From: Sipunculus nudus
Taxonomy: Eukaryota > Annelida > Sipuncula > Golfingiida > Sipunculidae
Assembly (NCBI GenBank): GCA_026874595.1
Contig: CM049306.1
Coordinates: 87,743,142 to 87,807,141 of the forward strand
DNA length: 64,000 bases
Reading direction: 5' to 3'
Positions 53,022 through 62,160 of the stretch are shown piece after piece. The notes under the pieces were generated by a model. The model was not told the origin of the DNA. It was given only the letters and a program-made list of their open reading frames with translations, and made no database searches. Position 1 is the first letter of the stretch. Every line of letters starts with the position of its first letter. The position numbers and the translations under genes are program-made.

Positions 53022-54695
53022 CTGAATACAAAAGTGTTATTTTTAGTGCATGTAAATATATGTAAGTGGAGGCAAATGAAAATGTGGCCAATTGACCTTT
53101 TCCACGAGCATGTTTGAGCAGGGTTTTGGTCTGCAGGTTTCAGGTCATCTGACTTTTGCATGTAAACGAACAGGCGAGATGATGATATCACATATTCAGG
53201 AGTCTAATATAAATAAATACTAGGTAGTGGAATACAACTATATAATAGCTAGATAGCTATATATTTTTGTTATATGACCAAAAATAAATGAATTAACATC
53301 ATTATTCTGTTGATGTACACAGCATAGATTGTCAGATACAGATATTGTCAAAACATACAATGTTTCCAAGTTGAACCCTGCTTCGTTCAAGTTCTCATGG
53401 TTGTCAAGGATGCTACAAGTTATGTCACTGCAACAGGACCAAAAACACAACCGCTTTTGCTGTGGACTGCTGTGCATCTGTATGCTAATAACCCTGAATC
53501 ATACATGTTACATATCTCTGATAGGTGTCATTAGTGAAATCGAAAAGGTCAGTTGATGGTATATGGTGTTCTGTCCCTGCAGTTGGCTACACAATGTCAA
53601 GTTGTATGGTATTCGATTTGAACTAATACAGGGATTGACTATTATTACCCCCACTAAGGGGCAGGGGATATGTTTTTGCTGGTATTAGTTTGTTTGTCTG
53701 TTAGCAACATTACTAAAAAAGTTATTAACAGATTTTGATGAAATTTTCAGGATAGCTCAGGGATTAAATTTTGGGGATCACCATCAGGATTCAGGATCAA
53801 ATTTTTTTAAAGGAAAAATGCTGCATTTCTAAAAAAGCCATATGAGGTCATATGTAGCTGCCTTGGTGGAGGTCTGCCTTCTCTGAGTGCAAATTTCTAG
53901 TGTTAATAATGAAACAGATTTAGTTAATAACATCAACATGTACTTCAATCGCCTAATAAATATGGCTTATGGGTATCATGAGTTATGACATACAGTTATA
54001 TAAATGTAAAATTGAATATTGAAATCTGAACTCACTGATCTGGTACTTCAGCGATACTACTTGTAAGTAGTATAATAATATAATCTATGTAAGTATGTCT
54101 ATGGTGTCTTTGATGATAGTGTAGTCCTATGGATATCTAAAGCTACAGCTTCAGACTGGTGATGAAGTGTCTCTTTATGTGATGAGCTTCCCCAATTAAA
54201 ATACAGGCCGGATGCATACAGATCTGTCGGTGGAAGCTACGACTAGCCACTAAGATGCCAGGATTGTGTGGAAAAGTGTATCACACCCGTGGCTTCCACA
54301 TCTCTTACAAACTCTTGACACTTATGACAGGTTAATCCAAGACAACGGAAATATGGACTGCAGTGGACAGCGAGGTATGAAAAAAAATCTCATTTATGGT
54401 GACCTGTACATATCTGGTACACTCTTACTTGACAGTCTGAATTACCTATCATCAAATGAGAACACTAGCATAGTTACCACGGTTACTATGGCTACGATCA
54501 CTCCAATTCCCTTCGGCATCACATTCTCGCAACTCTCGCCTAGCGCCTTGGATTTGGTTTGTTGATGTTCATTGGTTCCATCAGGTAATACCAGGGGGCG
54601 CTTACGAATTATAATGAATGGCATCAGATGGCGCTCTCGGAGGCGCAGTAATGTTTTTTTTAGCGAGAATGGTCTCAAAAGCCACGGGCCCTTGA
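53022..54695. other. Region upstream of the PACRGL start exon
   Basis: Should hold the PACRGL promoter and a possible untranslated exon. The stretch 54480-54680 is somewhat GC-richer and has a minus-strand donor-like GTAATT at 54443-54438 after a hydrophobic 24-codon frame starting MPKGIGVIVAIVTVV. I cannot tell whether it is an exon. The repeat at 53640-53905 lies here. Confidence 0.35.
53640..53905 (+). repeat. Widespread short interspersed repeat with GGAGGTCTGCCTTCTCTGAG end
   Basis: Starts TACCCCCACTAAGGGGCAGG, runs through GTTTGTTTGTCTGTTAGCAA, GATTTTGATGAAATTTTCAG, and ends with CTTGGTGGAGGTCTGCCTTC and CTGAGTGCA. I recall this pattern from many animal genomes as a non-autonomous repeat; class uncertain. 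Confidence 0.55.
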
Positions 54696-54817
54696 AATCA
54701 CTATTAAAAATGTCAAATTGGCTCCTATATAGCCTTATACTACCAATAGTAATATTATATTACTGTGGGTAGTATAAGGCTATATAAGGGCCATTTAGTC
54801 ATGTTTTAATAGTGATT
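54696..54817. mobile_element. Hairpin MITE, ~58-base arms
   Basis: AAATCACTATTAAAA and CTATATAGCCTTATACTACC on the left are mirrored by GGTAGTATAAGGCTATATA and TTTTAATAGTGATTT on the right, with a short centre near 54755. Nearly perfect foldback, suggesting recent origin. Confidence 0.75.
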
Positions 54818-55094
54818 TATATTTTTAATAGTAAGTTTATTTTTTAAAACTTTTAAGTGTTATCCTTGGTTATGTCAAGATACTGTACTTTATGATGAAT
54901 GTTCTTTTATATGCATGTATCTGACTACCTAAATAAAATCAATCACTTGATCATTTCAAGGGTCTGTGCTACAACTGGATCTGCCCTACTCCTATTAAAT
55001 TAGAGCTTTTAAAAGCTTCACTAAGCTACACTCTTGAGGAAGGAAACGGAGTAATTCAGCTTTATTGCTGTCAGGTGTGCCTATCTACCCATCC

Positions 55095-56890
55095 ATCCTA
55101 AAACAAGGCCTATAGGCCTTATGCGAACCTGGGCAATGGGGTATACATCATATATAATGTTCTCATGATAACATGGTCTCGAACCATTTTTAAAAAAAGT
55201 ACTTGATTACTTTTCAAGTACATGTCGGACATATAGATGTACAATGCAAGTACTAAAAATTTTGATCCCGAGTACAATCACCAATTACACAAACGTCACT
55301 CCTGAAATACTGGTATGGATGTACACAACACAAAAACAATTGTAGGTGGCGCCACAAGTCTTGTATACAACAAAACTATCCGAGATGTATGGACATGCAC
55401 AATTTCAGGTTGATATGTCAAATCCTTCTTGAGAAATATGCCATGTGCAAAAATTGTTGTAGGGGGCGACACCAGTCTTGTGTACGAGAAAGGCACCAAA
55501 GATATATGGACAGACCATAATTTTAGACACTACATCAAACTACTCTTGCGTCAAGTGCACTCGGCTGACCAAGCTCAGCTGAGGAAGGCAGTTGCTCCCC
55601 AGGTCAAGCGAAGCTAATATGCCAGGTGCAGCTATTGCTTTATTGAACTCTTGACCTGTTGCAAAGCTTATGCAGCTGACAGTCTGCCATATCTGTTTAC
55701 ACATACTGAAAACCTTGGGCTATGTTTTTTCCGAGCTGACATATTCATATGATTTTTTTAATCAAAATGTTTGAAATAATAACAGATGCTTTTTTAAAGC
55801 AACATCAGAATACAGATATATTTTATTCATGGATTTATCTTACACATAGGCTGAATATGAACACCAATTATTTATGTTTCCTGACCAGCTCTGCTAATAT
55901 ACCCACAAAGCTCTATCTGTTATTACAATAAATCTACTCGCTCTGTTTATTAAAGTCTCATTGTTAAAAGTCCAATATTTCAGCAAAAAAAAAAACTCAT
56001 AGAGTAAACTTGAAAAAAGTCTAAGGATCATTTATGTGCAATGTTAAAGAATTTGAAATTGCATATAGAAGCTGAAAGAGACTAAAATAACGAGTTTTTT
56101 GCCAGGAAAAACAGTCCTTTGCATGTGGCGAAAAGAAAATCTAAATTTCAAATATGATTCATTTGACCAACATTTGCATTAAACTTGGCGATGCTAGCTC
56201 CTGCCAATAAGGCTGCCATTTCTGAGCTTGTCATTTAAGTATGCCTATTTATCCAAATCACTAAGTTCAAATTCCTGTAACAAGAACCGTTTGAAAATAA
56301 AAACTTAAAAGAGCTTGTCTCTGGGATCATTTCTGTGAAATATCGGACAATTTGGTTGAACGATTTTGGAGAAGAATACATTCGAAACTTTTCTAGCTTT
56401 TCCCCCCGTTTTATGTAAGTTGGTGCATGTGACGCAACTAAAAGCTTAATCCGCACATTCGACGTGTGACTGATTTTTTGCATAAAATTTGGTGCTGCTA
56501 GCTCCTGCTGTTCCTGAGAATTTACGGATTAATGCACTCATGGCCGATGACCTCCGTAGACAAAAGTAGATGCAGGTGGCGCAACCAATACCTCAATTGC
56601 AAACATGACTCATATGACCAATATAGGCGAAAAAAATGATGATGTTAGCCCCTGCAGTTTCTAATATTGTAATTTTAGTATATACTTATTTTACCAAATG
56701 ACTAAGTTCACCTTCCTGTAACTTGGCCAAATATCACCGAACTGAAACCATTAGAACAAACTTGAGAGCTATTGTGTCTGGAAATGTTTCTGTGAATATT
56801 AAACAATTTGGCTGGACAGTTTCGGGGAAGAAGATTTTACAGTTTTTATTAGCTTTTCCCCAGTATAATCTAAGTCATTGCTTTACATAG
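55095..56890 (+). repeat. Composite interspersed repeat, copy C
   Basis: AAACAAGGCCTATAGGCCTT head, GGTGGCGCCACAAG unit (55347), AAGCTCAGCTGAGGAAGGCA block (55574), AT-rich middle, then ATGCTAGCTCCTGC units (56190-56850) with a diverged GGTGGCGCAACC (56575). Same order as the copies at 23385 and 32735; the GACGGACG tail is absent. Confidence 0.55.
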
Positions 56891-56977
56891 CAAGGTTCTC
56901 TGGGTTCAACCACCAGGTTGGGCTCAGGGCAAAGAACCGTAACAAGACCGGTGAGAGATTGGTATGCATCTTGCAAA

Positions 56978-57133
56978 CAGCTCCAAATTTTAAACATACA
57001 ACAGGCGCTCTCGTTGGTCTAGTTATACCCGGACACCAGCTCTCGTTGGTCTGATTCTTGGCCATGTGCCAGAAACAATGAATGTTATCAGACCAACGAG
57101 AGGGGGTGTCGCATGTTTAAAATATGGAGCTGG
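56978..57133. mobile_element. Foldback element with CTCTCGTTGGTCT repeats
   Basis: Left arm AGCTCCAAATTTTAAACAT and CGCTCTCGTTGGTCT; right arm AGACCAACGAGAG and ATGTTTAAAATATGGAGCT. A third CTCTCGTTGGTCTGAT copy sits in the centre (57041). About 156 bases. Confidence 0.6.
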
Positions 57134-58553
57134 ATGCCACTATTTTTATTTTTTCATTTGGATACTTTTTTATGTACATTTACTCAGTACTTAAAATATT
57201 AATGGACTGAATTTTCAAATAGGCAATCCCAATGGGATCTCATATTGCCTGTACAGTTTTCTCTGTATGTGTTCCTTTTATTTGAATCTAAGATATATTT
57301 TCAAGAAATGAAATAATCTTAAAGATTATTTTAAAACAGCATGTTAATGTACCTCATCTCATCGATTTTAGAGCCCGTAAAAAATAATTAAGATTTGCAC
57401 ACACTTAATTGGCCATCGTCTATAAATTTATAAAAATAAATGATGTAACCTTAGTCTCTCGTTTTTTTTTATTCCATGGCATTAGTAAACGTTAGTTATA
57501 TTCATACATGATTACATAGTAAAATGATATTGTATGATTACATATGTCCATTATATGTCATAGTAGGCCTATTTTAATAAAGATGTAATCTTTTTATTCT
57601 TTCGTTTGAGTTAAATGCTTATTGCACAGCTTATCGCGTGCATTTATTTGCTTATTTTGACTTATTTACTCCTATTATAGTATTAAATAACCACTAGACC
57701 ATATTGAAACATAATGCACATGCAAAGGAAACGGCACACTGGTGGATGTAGGAATTTAGAGAGAGTGTGTGTGTGTGGGGGGGGGGGGGGCAGAGAGGGA
57801 GGGTATTGCAGTGACGTCAAAGAAGTTCACAGCGTATTCGACATTCGAGGTTCGATATTCAGATTCAGATTACTCCTCCATTCCAAAAAAACCTCTAACT
57901 GTGACGTATAGCAGTGGCCAACCTCCCATTGTGAAGCTCAGCATTTTGAACATTTCAATTTTAGGCTGTAATGGCCTAATCGGGGTAGTTATCAAGGCAT
58001 CATGATGCAATCTGGGCCTGTTTTTAAGGTAATAAGCGCTTTCTTCTCTATTTCCCAGAATTTTTGTCGAAAAAGGTTGACGCGCGCCCCCTCCTCACCC
58101 CCTTAAGCCGCCCCTTCATGATTATCGTTGACCAATCCGCCTTTGATTTCCAAATAGTCTACTACATAGCACTGCGGTCTGGTCAGCGAAATACTGCTCA
58201 CTGGCTGATCGGCGAAACAGGGGCACTGTCGCCATGACTACGGGAACTACTTTTGACCACCTTTGATTTATTAATCAGTAATAATTGTAAAGATAACCTG
58301 ATCTGAATCATCATGTTCGTTGATACAGGGTATTTATTAAGTTGATCAAATTTAATTGTATCCCTTGAATTGAAAATATGTGTAAATGAACGTGGAACTA
58401 TTTATCCGTTGGCTCAGTATTATTGTTTACATCGTTTGGGTACTTGGGTCCAATGCACGTCTGTGGACTGTGTATCAGTAAAAAAAGTAATACTTATTTG
58501 ACAATGGTAATACATTTTATCATCTGAAATAAAGCAACAAACCAACAAGAATC
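57134..58553. other. Intergenic stretch
   Basis: AT-rich with a (GT)nGn run at 57763-57790. The part 58130-58560 is less AT-rich and could hold a promoter for the exon proposed next. No other gene seen. Confidence 0.4.
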
Positions 58554-58602
58554 ATGGATACAAACATTCGGCTATTGCTGACTAGTGCGTCAAAAGTTCA
58601 AG
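58554..58602 (+). CDS. Possible first coding exon of an unidentified gene
   Basis: ATG in good context (AATCATGG) opens MDTNIRLLLTSASKVQ and ends at a donor-like GTATGAAAG (GT at 58603). No downstream exon was recognised before the window ends. The product is unknown and the call rests on context only. Confidence 0.22.
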
Positions 58603-58678
58603 GTATGAAAGAAACCTAACCCACGATTAATGAACTGTGATGTGACGGGCGATAATATAAGGATTTCGATATAACAAG

Positions 58679-58681
58679 TGT

Positions 58682-58712
<31 letters not shown>

Positions 58713-58713
58713 T
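58679..58713. repeat. (GT)n followed by poly-G
   Basis: GTGTGTGTGT run leading into about 18 Gs. Simple repeat of a kind also seen at 57763. Confidence 0.85.
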
Positions 58714-58845
58714 GGTTAGAAACCGTAATTTAAGTATTTCCGTAAAATCAATTTAACTGTTCCATTCAATATCAAATAATGCCACACAGATATTCAAAGT
58801 GACACCAGGTAAACTTAAAAGTGCAGTACAGCACTGTCAGCAGTG

Positions 58846-58854
58846 CTGCCACTC
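58846..58854. repeat. 9-base target duplication, left of the MULE
   Basis: CTGCCACTC, identical to 61462-61470 on the other side of the element. Confidence 0.8.
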
Positions 58855-58997
58855 CGGTCGGTCTTTTTACCGAGCGCTACCGAGCGTACCGAGCGCTAGC
58901 CTGATTTCACGCCTGGCATTGCTCTGACTGCGTGGGGCTACCGAGCGCTTGGACTTTTTACCGAGCGCTACCCTGGGTGCACTTCCGGCTTAGCAAA

Positions 58998-59569
58998 TTC
59001 GGAAACGGAAAAAGACTGAGGAAAAACGAGATGAATTGCTCAAATTTGTAGAGAACAGAATCCCCAAATTTCACGATTACCTTGTTTCGCGGATGATATC
59101 ATTGATTTTTTATTTTGTCGTCACCCCTAGATTAGAAGGACATATTTAAAAAAACTGGACAAATAACAATGCGGAATCGGCAAACCACATACTTAAGATT
59201 GAACTTGATTGGAAACCCAGAAATCTTTGTGATTTGGCACAAAAAATTTATCAGGTAGTAGAAGGGCAATACAATGACGTTAAAAGGTCACTTTATGGCA
59301 GAGGTAACTTCGTTTTAAGTGAAAATTACCAGCATCATTACATTCAACCTGCTGTCTGGGAAATTAAAACAGATACTGAAAAGGAACAAATTTATAAAAG
59401 ATTCATGTCAGACATGCAAGCTCCTAACAAAAAGAAATTTGTACATTCCACAGACGGAACAAGGTTTGTTCCAACTCCGACCGGTGGTAAAAAGCCTGGG
59501 CAAAGGAAACGTAAAAGAGCAGAGAGAACACACACAGCGTCAAAAGCTAGGAAGTTAGAATTTGAGTAA
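58998..59569 (+). pseudogene. C-terminal MULE transposase remnant
   Basis: One frame reads DELLKFVENRIPKFHDYLVS, then PRLEGHI, an in-frame TAA at 59147-59149, then KNWTNNNAESANHILKIELD, WKPRNLCDLAQKIYQVVEGQ, RSLYGRGNFVLS, a basic tail GGKKPGQRKRKRAERTH and TAA at 59567. TNNNAESANHILK is the N-N-x-A-E-S-x-N element that follows the DDE catalytic core in MULE-family transposases (recall). The catalytic aspartates and zinc-binding N-terminus are absent. There is no ATG in a sensible place. The basic tail may be a nuclear localisation signal. Confidence 0.6.
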
Positions 59570-59612
59570 ATACTGCTAAATTACTACTCGAATTTGAATT
59601 AGAGATATGATA

Positions 59613-59925
59613 CAGGCATCGCGTTGTGTGTGCCACTTAACAGTGGTGTCGCATTTCGTCTTGTCGCTTAAATTCAATAATTTAATAGAAATAGGGATCA
59701 GGCATCGCGTTGTGTGTGCCACTTAACAGTGGTGTCGCATTTCGTCTTGTCGCTTAAAATTATTAATTTAATAGAAATAGGGATCAGGCATTGCGTTGTG
59801 TGTGCCACTTAACAGTGGTGTCGCATTTCGTCTTGTCGCTTAAATTCAATAATTTAATAGAAATGGGGAACAGGCATCGCGTTGTGTGTGCCACTGGACA
59901 GTGGTGTCGCATTTAAATAGAACTA
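59613..59925 (+). repeat. 86-base tandem array, 3.6 copies
   Basis: CAGGCATYGCGTTGTGTGTG starts at 59613, 59699, 59785 and 59871, exactly 86 bases apart. Each unit has a hairpin CCACTTAACAGTGG (the last changed to CCACTGGACAGTGG, still pairing) and TCGCATTTCGTCTTGTCGCT. The copies are almost identical, so the array is young. Confidence 0.9.
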
Positions 59926-59984
59926 TTGTATATATGAATCCATTTGCAGTGTATTTATGTTTGTGCTGTATGTATATGAAAATT

Positions 59985-60290
59985 GAGTAGTGATTAGTAT
60001 GTATATAAACCTGGATGAGACTTGTATATATGTATATACATCTATGTGTGTGCTGTATGTTTATGACAATTGATTAGTATGTATAAAAACCTGGATGAAA
60101 CTGGTATATATGTATACATTTGCAATGTATATATTAGTATGTATATAAACCTGGAAGTGACTTGTATATATGTATATATATATCTATGTGTGTGCTGTAT
60201 GTTTATGACAATTGAGTAGTGACTAGTATGTATATAAACCTGGATAAATCTAGTATATATGTATACATTTGCAATGTATATATGTGTGTG
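59985..60290 (+). repeat. AT-rich imperfect tandem array
   Basis: Repeats of GTATATAAACCTGGATGA..CTNGTATATATGTATA, with anchors near 60010, 60089, 60147 and 60237, so the unit length varies between about 58 and 90 bases. Confidence 0.65.
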
Positions 60291-61109
60291 ATGTATGGAC
60301 CCAGCAAGTGCATATTTTATGCATGTATAACAACTGGTATAAACGAGCAGCTTGCTTATATGTGTGATTTATTGTTAAAAATGTTATACTGTGATGGTAA
60401 TATGACTATGAGAGTTTGAATTTATGTATGATGCTCTGTAAGAAATATAGATTATACTGAAATACTGTTAAAGGACATTTTGATGTATGTATGTATGTAT
60501 TTTGTTTCTGAAATAAACAATTGTAAGGTTCAGTATAAGATTGTTGTATGTGCCAATTTCAAATTGCAAATAAAATAACAATATCCAGTTATAAGTACAC
60601 ATCCTTTATTACTATGACAATAAAAGTACAATTACATTCATGTATATATATATATATATATATATGACGTGTTCACACTATATACACACTCTATATACAC
60701 TATAAACAATACTATATACAATCATTGTACAATATACCATTCATGCGCTAACACGGAGGGGGTAAAAACAGTTTGATTATGATAAATCACATTTCACAGT
60801 TAGTCAAGCAACTAATTAATTAACGACAACGATGTCTGTACACTAGATGAGGTCGGATGATTGCTCACGCAACCATGAAACCATTTTCACTTAAGTTTCT
60901 GTAAAATAAAGGATATACATATAAATATTCTGCGTTTAAAGAAGTATATATATAAAAAATATGTTTATACATATAAATAAAATTGTGATAAACTCGCATT
61001 TATATGGTACCATCTGTAATAATAAATTAATTATTAGTGATATTTAGAAGATATATTTATATATGTATATGAGAGAGAGAGAGATAATATTTGACCATTA
61101 ATAATAATT

Positions 61110-61113
61110 ATAT

Positions 61114-61149
<36 letters not shown>

Positions 61150-61150
61150 G
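61110..61150. repeat. (AT)n microsatellite inside the MULE
   Basis: Alternating TA with one TTTATA interruption. A GA run precedes it at 61070-61083. Confidence 0.85.
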
Positions 61151-61461
61151 CATGGTCTGGAAACAAATAGAATGTAAATAATTGAATGAGATCATATTTG
61201 TTTTGTCGTGGAAAACGGTTTAAAATTACATTTGTCATGTGCGCGAATGTAGCGCTCGGTAAAAAGTCCCTAACGCTCGGTAGCCCCACATGGGTCAGAG
61301 CATTGCACGGAGTGCATCCAGGGTAGCGCTCGGTAAAAAGTCCCTAACGCTCGGTAGCCCCACGCGGTCAGAGCAATGCCAGGCGTGAAATCAGGCTAGC
61401 GCTCGGTAAAAAGTCCTACCGAGCGCTAGCGCTCGGTAGCGCTCGGTAAAAAGACCGACCC

Positions 61462-61470
61462 CTGCCACTC
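61462..61470. repeat. 9-base target duplication, right of the MULE
   Basis: CTGCCACTC, same as 58846-58854. Confidence 0.8.
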
Positions 61471-61714
61471 TAGTCAATACTTATTTAAAACTAGAGTAAG
61501 ATACTTTTTTTCAGAAAAGACATCTTTTTATATTAATTTTATATTTTTTCAAGTGTAAATATTTTTTTCAGCTCAGCTGACTGAAAGTCATTTGAGTATT
61601 TGAGTCTTTGTATGCTGTCTGTCTTTCCATCCATTAACAGGGCACAAAATTTGACAAATCTTAATCTTTAGACCTAGAAACCTTTTACTAAGCATTCAGT
61701 CATTTTTTGCGGGA

Positions 61715-62160
61715 GGGTATAATTCGCTGATCAGCGCGCTGATCAGCCACCTTTCAATTAAAGCATTAATTTGAGGCAAATTATCTCCCATATAGCAAGC
61801 TCCGCCTATTTTGTGATAAAATATGATTAAAAGACACCTTTCCTATCGGTATTACATATTTACAAACATGTGCATTTATTTTTATTGTGTTCATAATTAT
61901 ACATGAAACGCAAGTTACCTGCCAGTGACTATTTCGCTGATCAGCGGCGCTGATCAGGAGCCTTTCAATCCAAGCATTTATTTTAGACAAATAAGCCCAA
62001 TATAAAAACCTTCGACTATTATGTGATTAAATGCGATTAAAAGATACATATTCTATAAGTGTTTAATATTTACAAACAAACGCAAACACTTTTAATATGT
62101 TACTTATTATGCATGAAACCTTTCTACCACCTACTATTTCGCTGATCAGCAAACTGGGCA
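61715..62160 (+). repeat. ~207-base tandem repeat headed by TTTCGCTGATCAGC
   Basis: GCTGATCAGC palindromes at 61726, 61936 and 62141 (spacing 210 and 205). The first two are followed by a second GCGCTGATCAG. Unit bodies share CCTTTCAATYMAAGCATT, TGCGATTAAAAGA and TATTTACAAAC. Two full units plus the start of a third. Confidence 0.7.

Larger units (their letters stand above)
58855..61461 (+). mobile_element. Mutator-like (MULE) DNA transposon, decayed
   Basis: 2.6-kb element flanked by identical 9-base CTGCCACTC copies. Left end CGGTCGGTCTTTTTACCGAG and right end (reverse complement) GGGTCGGTCTTTTTACCGAG begin long inverted termini, about 130 bases left and 210 right, made of repeated TACCGAGCGCTA words with shared GCCTGATTTCACGCCTGGCA. 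Nine-base duplications and long termini are typical of Mutator elements. Inside are a transposase remnant (58998-59569) and two tandem arrays (59613-59925, 59985-60290). About 0.9 kb after the arrays is AT-rich filler. The upstream catalytic domain is missing, so the copy cannot be autonomous. Confidence 0.75.

Noticed and set aside
54442-54678. 78-codon minus-strand frame with a hydrophobic segment
   Set aside because: It could be a signal-anchor exon with a GTAATT donor, but no partner exon or family match was found. Left as unproven.
59234-59569. A stand-alone 111-residue gene with a basic C-terminus
   Set aside because: The frame continues upstream without an ATG, shows MULE transposase-like motifs and an in-frame stop, and lies inside matched transposon ends with target duplications.
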